DNA of 64,000 nt from Karalla daura (GCA_029224185.1 CM055193.1:15539169-15603168), one strand, 5' to 3'; positions 26,481-40,539 are shown, counted from the stretch's first letter. Made by a program: numbers and translations. Notes: generated by a model not told the origin, from the letters alone.

Positions 26481-27366
26481 TTTATTCATTCTTCTTCACA
26501 TTGTAAGGCGAAACATTGCCTGTTTTTGTAAGGCAGTAAAGGTTACAAGGCACAATCTAGTCCATCAGTTAAACCACAACAAAGTACTAAACAAAAAATA
26601 TAATATTCTTTTTTAAAAACCAATACAATATCTTATTGGGAAACTTCCTCAATGTGTCTGCCTGTGATTTTGTTTTTTTACAAAGTTGCACCACAGGCAT
26701 CATCATATGTATCAGGATTTCACATGGTCAATTTCACAACTGTAAATATGCATTTTTCTGTACATAAAACCAACCACAAATATTATAGTACTGCTACAGA
26801 ATATTTTAAAAGAGACCAAAAAAGTTGAACTTATTTGAGGGGTATGTTCTGAGTTCCTGCTGTTAGGTTGATTTTATTCTTTCACTAATGAACATAAAAT
26901 AAAATACTGTGCAACTCTAAATACATGACAATGCAAGGCCTGTTGTAACATTCAGAAAACACTAACATGATCACGTCATCATGTCTGACAAAAGCCTTTC
27001 TGCACACAATAAGGCCATGCCAAAGGCAGTGATGTTACCCATTAACAAACTATATATACAACAATGTATTTCCTGTGTCAGTCTTACAGAACAACAGCTC
27101 AACTTGATAATTTTGATGCTTAAAGTTTTGTTTGGCCTTTGCTGAGCTGTGGAGCTCAACTGCAGCTGCATATGAGAACAAATAGATCCCTGAAGAAAAA
27201 CAGCAATCTGCAAGGGACATAATTGTAATTATATTTTACATATTTAGCTACTTTATTGTTGCAGTCAAGTTAACACCTTCGATGCTGATTGTGTACAAAC
27301 TTACATATAAAGGCCCTGGTTTAATACAATAAAAAAAATCTTAAGGAAAAAGGACTCAGAGGATTG
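26481..27366 (-). other. hnf4a: Probable hnf4a 3' UTR with two candidate polyadenylation signals
   Basis: Downstream of the hnf4a stop, AATAAA on the minus strand occurs at 27257-27252 and again at 26878-26873 and 26486-26481. The first would give a very short 3' UTR and the last about 0.9 kb. The sequence does not decide between them. Confidence 0.5.
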
Positions 27367-30300
27367 TTAGATGGCCTCTTGCTTTGTAATAGTTGGCTGT
27401 GGGATGGAGGTTGGCTGCTTGGGCACGGTGGCGATGACCCCCTGAGCCATTTTATAATGTTCTGAGCTGGAGGCAGTGGGCGGAGATGGGATTGGGGTTT
27501 CAGGAGTGGCTGAAAAGTAGAACACAAAAGAGCAGGAGGGAGTTAGGAGGAGAAAACTGCAGCATAAGCAGGTATATATTTACCATTCTGTGGTATAACA
27601 TGTCTTGGGGGAAATGCAATTTTCAAATAAGGAGTAAGCACTTTTGTGAAATTTCTCAGAGCATTAAACATGTTAAGAAAGAATAACAGAAGTTCCCTTT
27701 GACAAAATAAGCCAGATTAGTTTCCATGAAGAATTTAGAGGATTATTCTGCCAAGCCTGTTTGTCCTTCCTGCTACCTGACCAGGCTGCACATGGAGCTG
27801 CTGAGCAAAATTAGATTATTAACGTTCTTTAAAAACTCCACAGATTTCAGATCACATAGATGACTGCTGGGGAAACTCCTTAATCCAATATCGCTCCTTA
27901 AACTCACAACTGAGCAATATTGGATTGTGCAGTAGCTATCTTTCTGAGTCTTTCTGATGTGCTCTTTACTTACAGATTTGACCATTATGGATTGGCGTTG
28001 GCATGCTGCTGGCCACTATAACATTGCTGCTGAGGTGCTCGTGGACCAGGTGAGGGTGCAGAGAGTGAGGTGCATGTGGAGCCTCATTGGCAGAACCTGA
28101 GAAACACAATATGCAAACAGACAGTAAGTCAACCAATCCTCTCCACTTTCTGTGAAGAGAACATAGACTGATCAAGTGACCTAAAGGGTCCCGATTCTAG
28201 GTTATTGAGCATGGTCACCTCCGAGAAGCATTTCTTGGAGCAGGTTGTCAATCTTGGCCATGCCAAAGAGTTTGACAAACTGGATCTGTTCAATCATCTG
28301 CCAAGTGATGCTCTGCAGCGTTGGCAGCAGCAGGAGCAGCTCTCCGAAGCGTCCCCGGGAGTCGTACTGCCTGTCGTTGATGTAGTCCTCCAAACTGACC
28401 TGGACCTGGTATCGCATCCGTTTGATCTTTCCAGGGTCACTCAGACCTTTGGCATCTGAGGGCAGATAAAGCCCAGAGCGTTTACAGGGAGGAACTCTAA
28501 TTATTGGTTCACATATCAAATGTCTTTGAATATCGTGCTGATATTGTTTGGAATGGTACCTCGTCCAGCAGCAGTACCTGGATCAAAGAAGACAATGGCT
28601 TTCAAGCAGGCATATTCATTGTCATCTATCTGAAGCTCCTGGAAGGGAAGCACAAGCTCATCCAGGATTCTCACTGCTACCCTGCCCACCTCCAGCTCTG
28701 GGCAGTTTCTGGGAATGATGTAGTCATTGCCTGCAGGAGAGTCACATTTCAGGGCTGGATTTTAAAAGCTTTGACAACACCAGTTAATACTTTTATTTTA
28801 CATTAATTATATGACAAATTATAACAATACAAGAGAGTGTAAAACACTTGCGTTTTACCTAATAATAGGATGTCTTTGTAGAGCATGGACCTCTTTGCAG
28901 CACCGAGCAAGAGGTGTTCTCCAGCATGTGCTCGCAGCAACGCCACCTGGATATAACAGAGAATTTATTTACTCAGTGAAGTGCATCCAAACATGTTCAT
29001 TTGACTTGTTTTGGTGTTTTATAGTTTTGCTCCGGATGCTCATTGTGTTAGAGTTAGAAGACACTGACTTCCTCTTGGACGCAACATCAGCAAATCAGTT
29101 ACCAGGGCTGGGTGATGACACTGTTAATGATTCTGCACTTTTTTTCTGAGGGAGGATATAACTTTAAAACCAGCTCATCATATTCTAACTCAGGATTAAA
29201 ATACATTAACCACCACGGTTGAGGAATTTGGGGTTTGGAGAGATGAATCAGTCCTCCCACGCCTTGCAACAAAGCTCAGCATTTTCCCACTATGTACATA
29301 CATTTATCTCTTCTCCTCTAAAATCGTATTTATTTAGGAGGAACATTCACTGACTGAGCTCCTGCAGCCCACTCTTTGGTTTTCAGCCCGCTGGTTGATG
29401 AGTGACCAGAGTGTCTATACAACTATGTAAACTGTGTCTGTGTATGAGTCTTACCTGGTCATCCAGGGGCAGGTCACAGAAGGCTGGGATGTACTTGGCC
29501 CACTCCACCAGAACCAATAGCTGCTGCTTCATGGACTCGCACACGTCTGTGATGGTGGCGATCTTCTTGGTTCTTATGTCTCCATTCAGTATAGGAGCAG
29601 GGGAGGTGATCTGGATAAGGCAGAGGTGAAGTCACTGGATGCTTTGCTGCAGGGGATTGATCGTGGGTAGGCATATGTAACTGAGCAGTGCTCACCTGTC
29701 TTGACAGTACGTCTGCCTGGATGAGTGCATTGATGGATGGTAAACTGCTGTCTTCGTAGCTGGATCTCCTGGTGCTGATTCTGTCTCTTTCATTTTGCAC
29801 AGCTAAAAGCGCACATACAGATTCATATCATCACCACTACTGCATCACTCTGTCCATTCTTGCACAAGAGGAGAATTCAGCTATTTCAGCTACTTCAGCC
29901 AGATGTTTTAAAATCTGGAAAAACACCGAAAAGAAAGTTTAATTTGCTCCATTTCATGGTTGCACAAGGAGCTCAGACCCATTTAAAAGAAAAATACGTC
30001 TGGCCAGGTTGTCATGTTTATCAGTATATGGCTATTATTGCTCAGAAATGTTTGCTCAGCATAAGCCGGTTAGGGACCTCAGCGCTCCACAGAGTGAACA
30101 TTAACAAAGTACTACTCCTGGGTGTTGCAACACACCTCGGATGAGCTCTATGTCGATTGGGGGGCAACACAGCTCACACTGATTTGTTCATTAAATGGGA
30201 CATTGTATCTTCAAGAGATTCTGCTGTTTTGCTCGCATGTATAGATGGAGCCAAGAGGTGCGGTCATTGTTCTGTGAGAGGATTAAAGGCTACTACCTTC

Positions 30301-32152
30301 TTTCTTCATGCCTGCTCTGAAGCATTTCTTCAGCCTGCAGTATCTGCATTGATTTCGCTTGTCTTTGTCCACAATGCACTGTCTGCTGAACCTGGAGAAT
30401 TAGGAGAACGCTTGTTTGTGCTGTCACATAATAAGAAAAGACACTTTTTTTTCAGAGTTATATGTTTTTAATGATTAACAGAAAATTCATCTTCGACCAT
30501 CTCAGTTGTCTGTGCAAAAAAGAAATGAAAATTTTAGCTCAGCTTGTGAGAGTCCATTTTAGTCTACATTCAAAACTAGGTGTAAAATCTGAATCAATTA
30601 AACAAAATACATTTGAAAGGAAACCATTACAGGTATAATTAATTACGGTCTCAGACTGAGGTAAGCAATCACCAGTTGCAGTAGTTGCAGGCTTTATTTT
30701 TGCAGAATCTGGAGAAAAATATTTATTTGGTGTTTTTTTTACTGTAATGTTGAGAAGTTGCAAGTCTAGTTGCTGGGACAAATGTGTCGTGCTCTGCTCC
30801 AGTGGCACATCCACCGGGGGTTAATATGAAGATCCCTGACAATCTCAACTCGGGTCACACCTCTGAACTCACCTGCACGAGTACATGTGGTTTTTGCGAA
30901 CACTGCGTCTGAAGAAGCCCTTGCAGCCGTCACAGCTGGATGCCCCGTAGTGTTTCCCCGTGGCTCTGTCTCCACATATGGCACACAGGCTGCCTGCCCC
31001 CAGGTGGCCACTGGCATTCATGTTGCCGCTCTCAGCTGGTGAAGAGTCTGGCACAAGGGAAGAACGAGAGAGAGAGAGAGAGAGAAAAAAAATCTCATTA
31101 GGTCACTTTTTAGGCTGGCAGGATGACCCCTTTTTTGCGAAAGCTTAATGAGATAACAGCCATTAATCTCCAGATGTTTGAGTACTTGACTTGAGAGGCT
31201 TTGAAAGAACATTGCTGCTTAACAAATTGCTGAGCTGCTTTGATTTACAGTAAGTGGGTGTGAATGGCCGGAGTGAGTGCAGTGATCAGCCCCATTGAAC
31301 GGTTGATCAAAACCAGGTTCCAGGAGAACCTGCGAGGATCTGTTACCTGCCTGAGTAACTCACACAGAGTCAACAGAGCAAAACTGATGTCATCTTGATT
31401 ACCACTGAGAAAGCAATCACTGGAGACAGGTTTTAGTCACCCACACAGTCACCAGACTACGCTAATCAATCATAGACTATGTCGTGACACATGCAATAGA
31501 TTGGAAATGGCAGGCGGCCTCAACGGACACTGTTATGCATTAAACATGGAAGACATAGAAAAGTTGAGTAATGGTCCCTGTCAAGCGATTTTCAGCCTCG
31601 TCGGGAATTTTAGACTCAGGATCACAGCCGGACGTTATGGGAGATTGCATATACAAATACTTAAGTGTCACAGTTCTCAAAAACCTGAGCCCCCTTTTTC
31701 ATCACGGTAGACTCTGTGGGAACAGACCGTTTGTAACAAGAGAAGGACAAGGGTGATACGCAAAACTACTGCTTCATCAGGGGATGAATATCAGTGATCA
31801 GTCTGACAACACATCAGTCTACAAGCTGAAACTGGTTCCAGTCAGGCGACATGAATGGTTTCTCCTTAATAAAAATCACTAAAAGTTTTTCTATCATAGT
31901 CTGAGATGATAAAGACAGACCATCCGTCTGCGACCTGTAGCAGATGGACAATTGACCCCTTTTTATCACTCCATGCTCCGACTCGCTCTGTCCTCTTCTG
32001 ACCAAAGTTTTAAATCAGTAAAAGTGTCAAAGTTCAGCACCAGAGGTGCATAAATGTGACTCACCTGTGCCCAAGGGGAGCACTTGCATGTTTTCAAACT
32101 CCAGCGTGGTATAGGCTGGGTCCAGAGCCTCGCTGTAGTCTGCCATGTCCAT
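27367..32152 (-). CDS. hnf4a: Hepatocyte nuclear factor 4 alpha, P1-type transcript
   Basis: Ten coding exons on the minus strand: 32152-32065, 31047-30873, 30391-30297, 29802-29696, 29610-29455, 28946-28859, 28730-28578, 28455-28219, 28096-27974 and 27509-27367. All junctions are GT-AG and in phase, giving 454 residues. It is an orphan nuclear receptor that binds DR1 sites as a homodimer and drives liver, gut, kidney and islet genes. Order of parts: N-terminal activation segment MDMADYSEALDPAYTTLEFEN; two-zinc-finger DNA-binding domain from CAICGDRATGKHYG through P-box CDGCKGFF to CRAGMKKE-type FRAGMKKE (about residues 51-120); hinge with NERDRISTRRSSYEDSS; ligand-binding domain (exons 5-8) with VEWAKYIPAFCDLPLDDQ and GRFGELLLLLPTLQSITW; helix 12 in LLQEMLLGG; F domain ending IPQPTITKQEAI. 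Some positions (YACLKAIVFFDPD, a one-residue-shorter CPELEVGRVAV) recall the gamma paralog. The N- and C-termini and the synteny fix it as alpha. Confidence 0.96.
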
Positions 32153-32560
32153 GTCTGCCAGTGCTTCAGACAAACAAACTCTCAGCTACCTGACAGTGGG
32201 CCACACAAGACTTGTCCCAAGAAGCTAATGTGTCCCCCCACCGCCTCCTCCTCCTCTTTCCCTTCTCACACCCCCTAACACCTTCACACCCCCTTCCTTT
32301 TTTTTTTGCTTAGCTCCACCCAAGGTAGCTCCCCGGCCTAGTGGGGTGTGATGGTGGCTGACTGGTGTCAGAGAAGAGACCAGTGACTGACAGCACTGCT
32401 TTTTCCTCCTCCGTCCCTCGTGCTTCGAGTGGAGAGGAGAGGTGGAGTGGCTCTCTGGTTGATGTTTAACCAGGAGCGCTCTTCACTGGCAAATCACAGG
32501 GCTGTTCTTTTTTTTCTTTTTGGAAAAGATAGTACAACTTTGATATCTACATTGCCTCTT
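32153..32560 (-). promoter_or_regulatory. hnf4a: hnf4a P1 (liver-type) proximal promoter with HNF1-like site
   Basis: Upstream of the P1 start codon the minus strand carries a palindromic HNF1-like element, GGTTGATGTTTAACC on plus at 32457-32471. It differs at two positions from the GTTAATNATTAAC consensus and lies about 305 bases above the ATG. HNF1 control of HNF4A promoters is well established in mammals. The segment also has pyrimidine-rich and GA-rich stretches (32237-32312). The transcription start itself is not visible. Confidence 0.55.
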
Positions 32561-34310
32561 GTTCTCTGTCAGTAATGGATTAACAATTCATTCATGAGAG
32601 CTACATCAGGTCAATCCTTTGCCAAGCCACTTCTCGCAACCAGTCCAACGCTTTCCACACAAATAACGACAACCATGTCATACTTAAAGACCCAAATGAC
32701 GCAACTAAAACCCACTGAAGTCATCGACTGTATTCAGTTTTACGTGACATAGTTTTGTCCTTTTTTATATAATAAAGTCTGCAAAATGTAATTATCAGCT
32801 GGTAAGTGGCAAATGAGGCCCTCTCGAGACACCCTGACTGGATCTTTGTGTCTTCTTTAGATGAAGAGGGCACTCTCCACTGATGTTGTTAGTTCAAAGG
32901 CTGAACATGAGCTCTAGGAGGCACTTCATGTTCGGTCGAAAAGGTGACTGATGCACCTCTGCAAGTAAAAACCATATGGTAAATCAAATGAAATGAAATC
33001 AAATGAAATGGTTGTACAGGTGTTAACTGTGCTCTCAGGAAACATTGCTATAACCTCGGTGTTTATGACTTCTCAACCAAACAGGTTGTGCAGTAACCCT
33101 AACCCTAATAACCCTGTTGGTCATTATATGAAATAATTACTTTGCAAATCTTGACTTTACCCGCAAAACCTAAACCAGTCCATAACCCCAGACATATTTC
33201 CATTAATAAAACTTCCCAATAATATAAAAGCCTGTTTACACGATCTGCTGTAATCTTCACAGCAACAGCAGCTAAACAAATTATAATAAAACTCTATGTA
33301 GGAGGATATTCTCATTTTAGCTTTTGTTGACAAGATTTCTGTACTTTTTCATTTAACAGTATTTTTACACAGTACTACTGCAACCTTCAAATCATGTCTG
33401 TCTGTCAAATTCAGACCTGTGTAACACATTGCTGGTAAATCTGAGTTAATTCTCCTGTAATTAACTAGGGAAAATCACTCTTGCTAAAGCAAAGTGATGC
33501 CTTTATGTAAATGACTTCATTGTTTTTGAAAATGCAGGCAACACGTGAGGCTGATCCAGCAGCTCAGCATTTACTGCCGGAAATGTTGCTGCTACTCACT
33601 GATTCTGAGTATATTCAGAAATCATCGTAGAGAGACTAAATGAGAAGCATTTATTCTCAAGCAGGACCAGGATTTGGTTTCTGGAGTTATTAGTCATAAA
33701 CATGCCTCAAAGCGTTTCATCAGAATTAACCTTCAAATCAGTCTCTTACCAATCAATCAAGTGTTGAATGTGCTGTCACAGCTCTGGGGAACATCACTCA
33801 CATGCACGTCTTTCAAAATGGAACATGAATGAGCATGGATGTAATCAACTTAAGCACAGAGAGTGATGAGTGATTCATATTTATGTTCATACAATACAGC
33901 ATCTAATTTGATAGCGGCTTTAATATTTGGACATCTAGTGCAGTGTAGTGCAGCATCAGGGGGCGTAGTTTTGTCCAGTGCATTGTAGAGATGTTTCGTG
34001 TGAGGCGGGGTTGATGAACATTTTGGGAGCTGGAGAGTTTATGTGACATTAAAGAACTGTGAAGCATCTGAAGGAACTGAATGACCAAGCGTTCCTAGAC
34101 TCATCAAGTGAAGAGTTTCAGATTACATCTACTTAATGGTGTGATTTCCATATTTGAATATAAATGTATTGGGGGCTTTGTCACTTAAAAATCTGTTTAA
34201 AACCACTCTCCATTCACTCTCACACTCACACTGAGGGACACTTTTAATGTCCAGTAGTCCTAAACATGACATAAACATGACTCTGGACTGTGAGAGGAAA
34301 TTAGTGAGTG

Positions 34311-34341
34311 AGTGGTTATTCTTCCAAGAAGAATAACCACT
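34311..34341. repeat. Perfect inverted repeat with 13-base arms
   Basis: AGTGGTTATTCTT (34311-34323) and its exact reverse complement (34329-34341) flank CCAAG. Confidence 0.88.
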
Positions 34342-34764
34342 GTAATTCTGATAAAGACATCTGAATACTTACAGCATTTGTAATGATATTTTCTATGATA
34401 TTTTCTAGGAAATGTGAAATATTTAATACAGAAAGAGACCTGAAATTACCTCAGCTACAACTATACTGTAATGGGTTACTTGGGTATTAAGTGAATAGAA
34501 ATGAAGGCAAAAGTGCTGGTGAAACAAGGTAGTATCACATCATGGATATCAACATCTAAAAGGTGAGATGATGAGGGGTCTGTACGTTGGTTTTAGTTCT
34601 GGGCATATTGAAGTCAAACTCTGGGCAATTCATTCAGGGATGTTCAAGCTGTTTTTACTGCGATATTATTCATCCATTCATGTCTATTTATGGATGCTTT
34701 ACAACTAGGTTATTTGTAATGAATTCATTAATAATAATATAATAATAATTCATTATTTTATATT

Positions 34765-35080
34765 ATTGGTGGCGATACAAGGATTTGCTGGAGCCTCCAG
34801 TACACATATGGGGACGGCAGGATATACACCCAGGACAGGTTGACTGTCCAGGCACACACACACACACACACACACACCATTTACAGTCACATCTGGCATC
34901 AGATCAGTATCCATTTGTCCTTAATGCATGTGTTTGGAAACTGTAATACTGGTATAAAACCCAGAGAGAACATGCAAACTCTGCACAGGTGCACATGGTA
35001 CAAAGTGGGATTTTAACCTGAGACCTTCTTATGTGAGGCGACAACACTTTTTTCATTGATCCTGTGTGCCACCGAATATA
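34765..35080 (+). repeat. Copy of the common teleost interspersed repeat
   Basis: Blocks in order: CACCCAGGACAGG, a (CA)n expansion at 34853-34877, TGCATGTGTTTGG, ACCCAGAGAGAACATGCAAAC, TGAGACCTTCTTATGTGAGGCGACAAC. This matches the order in the 13005 and 56960 copies. The microsatellite appears to have grown inside the element. Confidence 0.75.
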
Positions 35081-35540
35081 CGATCGTGTGCTGTACACAA
35101 ATGAACAAATTAATCAAAGATAACGAATGTTTTCCTATAGAATTAAACAAAGGGAGTTAAATATTCAAAGTTCATGCATGTGGACAAATGCTTTGCAGAT
35201 GCGTTCTATGCAACTTTAAAGCCTAAATCTAATTGTTTAAAAAGATAAAATATATTTTAAAAAAAATTCCCTGCTTACGCAAAGTGGCCGCCTCTTGCAT
35301 GTCACACGGCAAACAGTAGTCGTGTATTTGAAGAGAAAGTGCCAGTACATAGCAGTAGGTCAACGATCCCAAGTTCAGCCAGGCCTCACAGGCAGTAAAC
35401 CCCCATGTAGGTGAACTTGTTAACCATACACTCAAATTACAGCGACTGCTCATAAAATTATTTTTCTTCTAGCTGACAAACATCATAACATTTGCAGAGG
35501 CTCCTGTGTGTTGATCTGCGCAGTGATTAAATGCCTGAGA

Positions 35541-35558
35541 CCCCCCCCCCCCCCCCCC
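35541..35558. repeat. 18-base C homopolymer
   Basis: Uninterrupted C run followed by GACCCTCCCCC. Confidence 0.93.
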
Positions 35559-38500
35559 GACCCTCCCCCTCTGCCTCATAGTGATCCAATCAGAAATCAA
35601 AATGGAGACGATGGAGCTGTGATTAAACGCACGGAAACTCTTGTTTTTGTGATGCCAGACGTGCTCATCGGTTTGGATCGATTGATCTTGGCGGTGTGGC
35701 TGATTAACTCAGTGGAAACTCTCAGTCCGTGATCAAAAACTGATTAGTGGCTTCAGACACACTCCTGCATAGAAAGGCAGCCAGCCTAGCCAGAGCTGTT
35801 TTTTCTTGTGTGTACAGAGGTCGTCCATTACAACATTTCTTCATGTTCGATCCGCGCGGCTCTTCTGCAATGCCCATATTTGCTCAAGAAGTGTGCTGAT
35901 GATTTCAAAGCCGCGAGTGGACAGGCAGAGGGGGGAGGGCGGAGAGGATGAGGGAATCAGTGTGCAGCTATGAATGAGTCACTCTCAGCACATCTTATCT
36001 TCTCTGTCATTAAAGCGCTTTTATCGCTGCTCCCATCTTGGTTTTCTGTGAACTCCTCAAGGAACAGTCATATACTGGACAATAAAGTATAATCTGCGTG
36101 GTTACAGCTTTCTTAATCACAAACTGACAAACTGTTCTGATGTGTTCGACAGAGACAGCGTAGCTTGGAAAGTCTCCATTCACTTATCTGTATGGGGGAA
36201 GGTGGGGGGGGGTGTATTGTATGTATATATTAACATGCTGTTCTTACATTCCCACAGTACATGCTGTAGGCTGCACTGACACGTGATGGATGTTGTAAAA
36301 GTCAAAGCCATACATGTAAAATAATTAGAGCAGGATTTCATATTTCAGCTCGTGCAGTTGCACAAAAAGTCTTTTTGAGGTACTGAATAAGTGAAAAAGA
36401 TCATTCTCAATGGAGTCGCATGAAGTTTACTGTATGCCCTTCTCTTTCAGCCTTTCAGCCTCTATTTCGGCCTTTTTTTCTTTTTTGTTTATATATTTAT
36501 GAAACTGTATAAGAGGGTCACTGCAAACTAGTGATGGTCTAATGACGTGACAAGCTAATAGTGAATTTAAATACTGAAGGGGAGAAAAGCAAAACAACAG
36601 TGAATTCACCTTTATCATTATCAGCATTGGACTTACATTTACTCAGATCCAACCGTGCGAGTTTAGCTCAACGCCAAAAAACTGGAAACAGAGGGAAACA
36701 GCTGGTCCCCTGTGAAAACATGGTGTTTTGGAATATATGAAAGAATACTTGTTAATCAGTAACATTTCGAGGAGTTAACCAGTGTTTCCCCAAATAATAA
36801 TTTATCTCTACACCATGAAATCTGACATGTTGACACCACAAGCTTTTAGTTACTATTTAAAACGAGTCAAATCTAATTTCACTCTGCCTCTCACCAGCAC
36901 GCTGACACTGGAGCCTCCCAATCCCACAAACCCACCATAACCTGATCACAAGGACCTCTGCACAAACAGGTGCACATGAATCAAATAAGACCAAACTCTC
37001 AAAATGTATTATTTGCTTGTAATGTGGCGACGTATCGATCACTGTTGTTTCTCAGGTACTTTCCCAGTCATTTCTTATGTGAACCTGTCCAGAGTGTATT
37101 CCCAGAGTGTCTTTGCCCTATGTATGCTGGAGAAAGGCATCAGTAAATCCCTGAATACATGCAATCCAAAGCCAAAGTTAAACCCCCATACCCGAAGGTA
37201 ATGTGCTATAAAGGTCATGGTCGACATACATCCAGGTTCATGTCCCTTGATCAACTAAAAGTGAATCTCTTTCTAAACATAACCAAATCATAGTTAAGCC
37301 ACATCACAGCAATAGTCACACACCTGACATACAATATGCAGATGTAGGTAGGAAGGAGTAGGGGGATGTGATAAAGCATTTGGGATTTGATGCTATGAGA
37401 ATGTGACTTGGACAGTCGCTAGGAAAAGTGCTGTCATTCGTAATGATAGAAAAATAGTATTAAGTTAGACCAGCAATAATCGAACCTGCCTCTCGCCTTG
37501 TCTGAAACATAGGAAAAGCTACTGACTGTTGTTGTGCCAAGTTGAAAACAAGTTGTGTTTATGGTTCATATCTGTCTTCAGTTGCAAGTTTGTTTTGCTT
37601 GACTCTATATTGGATCTCCAATTCACCTTTTGGTAAATATGTGTTTGCTTGCAGAATTACACTTCCATTACCTTTGTCTCTCTGCTGTATTTGCAAACAC
37701 AAAAGTAAATTCATCATGTGTTGTGAAGTAAAAACAACCACTGGACGTTTGTTGTTTTTAAATACATGCAAAACAGAGCAGGAGACTGCCATGTTGAAAT
37801 GTGATGGACATGAGAGTGCTGTCTTATAATCAGTCACCCATACTCCTGCCCTGGGGCTAAAAGTCAAAGGATCGCTGAGACCTGATGTAACACTTGTGAT
37901 TCTCCCCTTTGAAACTTCAAACTCCAGTTTGTGAACAAAGTCTATCTTCTGAATAGGAATCTCCGACCACTGACCAAACTCCATTTGCAACCACTGCCTA
38001 TTTGTACCTTCTCCTCAATGACTACATTTCATTTCCCCAAGTCCGATCTCAAAGGCAGGCGTCCGGAAAGCAACGCGGTAAAGTCAAAACACATGGAACC
38101 GGCAGCTGGGAGGAAAAGACGATCATGGTGGCCTGGACGTGTTTATAAGATGTGGAATATACTCTGTCTGGGGACTTATTTTGTTTCTTTCTAAGCGAGC
38201 TACATCGCAGGGGAAATGTGAGTCTCTGTAAGGCGCATCCAGCAGCGGTGTTGCTGTTGATAAGAGTAAAAGAGAAGGAGACAATGTGCTGGCTGCAGCA
38301 GATTTGAGGCCAGGAGAAAAAGGCTGCTGCTCTGCTCTCCTGCAGTAGATGGAGGAGATAGGTGAGTAGAGTGGCATGGCAAAGACCTTGTCAACAGATA
38401 ACTATCTGCAAATAACAGCTTATGCAAGCCCCTGTGGCTGCCTGCAGGAATATCATATTTTCTGTCTCTCTCTTGATTATTGTAAATGACTTTCTTTGCC

Positions 38501-40539
38501 TGCAACAGAACAGACCGGTTCTTATTTTGTAATATCAAATTTGGCTTTTTTTATTGAAATAAATCTTGTAATTTTTGTGTATGTTAAATCTGACAAATTG
38601 CGTTGCACCCTCCTCCTTTTCTAAAATTACATCTACACAACTCATTTTCATTTTCATTTTTTCCTGTAAATAATGGGATTGTGAAGCTTGTCTCTGCCCA
38701 CGGGGCCTCACACACTGCAAACCAAAGCCATATCGTGGCCTGTTGTGACAATAGGTTCACGGTTTTTAGCTGTTGATCTAAAATGAGAAGAAAGAGAAAT
38801 GAGAAATGTAAGATGTTGCCAAACAGAGGCTCCTCTATGTTAATTAAAATTGATAAAAGTGCCAAATGTTTCCTGTTGGTGTCTGGTCAGACAGATGAGT
38901 TACCTGTGTTTTATAAAGAAGATATGAACGTAAAATCCCACAAAGTTGAAATCAAATCTTTCCTCTGAGACAAAAGCAAAGCTCATAATATCGTCCTCAC
39001 CCATGATCACTATTTGGTTTCAGGGTAATGATATACCACAAGGGCCTATTAAGGTCTTCACTATCTCATAGTATCGCAGGGTTATAAAATGTAGAGTTAC
39101 AGTTTTTAGTTTCTTTCAAACCTTTTTTCAGGTTTTCAGTACTCTGATATTTGCAGTGTTTTGCAGTGAGTACCTGAGTACCTCTTGTGCACAGTGACTT
39201 GAACATATACTTTAAAATCTGACTTTTGCTTCTTATGGCCAGCAAAACTTTTTCACAAACTCGTCCGAGCTGAAAGGAAAATTCTCACAGACAAAACCTT
39301 TAATCTACACAAACATGCTTCATCTTGTGACATATCCAGTCAGAACCAAGAGTAGCCCCTGTGCACCAAATAAGTAAACAATTGCATCAATAAACATGAA
39401 GGCCCATGCAAGATGTAAATCAATCACAGTTTGTGATAAGCTTCTCTAATCATTAACTCTGTTTTGCTGAGAATTCATTTTGACTGCTGGCCCAGTCACC
39501 TCTGTCAGCAACTCTGCTCTGAGGACCTTTATCTCTCTGATTCTCTATTGGTCCTTCAGCCATCAGCCAATCAATAGACATTTAACCTCTGCAGCCTGAA
39601 TAACAAGGCACTAAATATTAAGGAATTCAACATTATCCCGCTGAGGGGCCTCAATCAAAGAGGATTTCAGCTGAGATTGAAATGTGGCTAATGCTGCCAA
39701 AACTGTTCTAAATATTTGGGATTGTTTTGCTCAGTTCAAAAAGGCAACGTTGTAACACAATCAGATCAACTTTTTTCCTTTTTTACTCGTCTTAGCATTT
39801 TTAACACTAACACCAGCTCATCTTCCTCAGCGCTGCCCTTCTCTGGTTTCACTCTCTGACCCTCTGTCTTTTTTTTGTCTTTTTTTTATTAATGCAGCAT
39901 CCTTGCTTGGCAGAGCTTTTTAATTTACTGCACCACAACACCGATGCCAACAGCCATGAATCAAGCGCTGGCATCCTTCTTCTTAATTACAGGAGGAAAA
40001 TGGAACAATATTCCTTAACAACTCGATAAAATGAGACAATTCAGTGTACACGCCCAGGTCTCTGCTGCAGTGGCACCAGAAGAACCCAAATAGCCCCAAG
40101 TAGAACGGGCAACACAGCAGTATTTAAGCACCCCACTGAAAATGTCTTTAAGTTTGTGCTCTGTACTACTATTTTTTTTTGGTCACTAGATGTAAGTTGA
40201 AATGAACTGTTCCACCACTCCATCAAATTTAACCATGTCAAAATATCAGAACTAGTTTGTACTATACTATATCACTACTTCATATACTAGCTCTGTCAAA
40301 AAAAAAAATCAAAACAAAATCTAAGTACCTCAGTCAGTTCTGGCCTTAGTTACCGTATCCTCCTATCAGGGAGGCAGTGAGGAATCACCAGCTACTACTG
40401 CCACCAGGTGGACACTCAACATCACTGTTGTACGTCACTGTTTTCCAGACACAAACCAGACAGTCCATTCACATCGACAGTCCAACCAAGCCATTGATCA
40501 ACTGTCTTGACCCGCGTTATACGTAGCTGATGTTGCTGA

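Noticed and set aside
33085..33115. CCCTAACCCTAATAACCC telomere-like tract
   Set aside because: Two to three imperfect units only, so probably chance or a minor interstitial tract.
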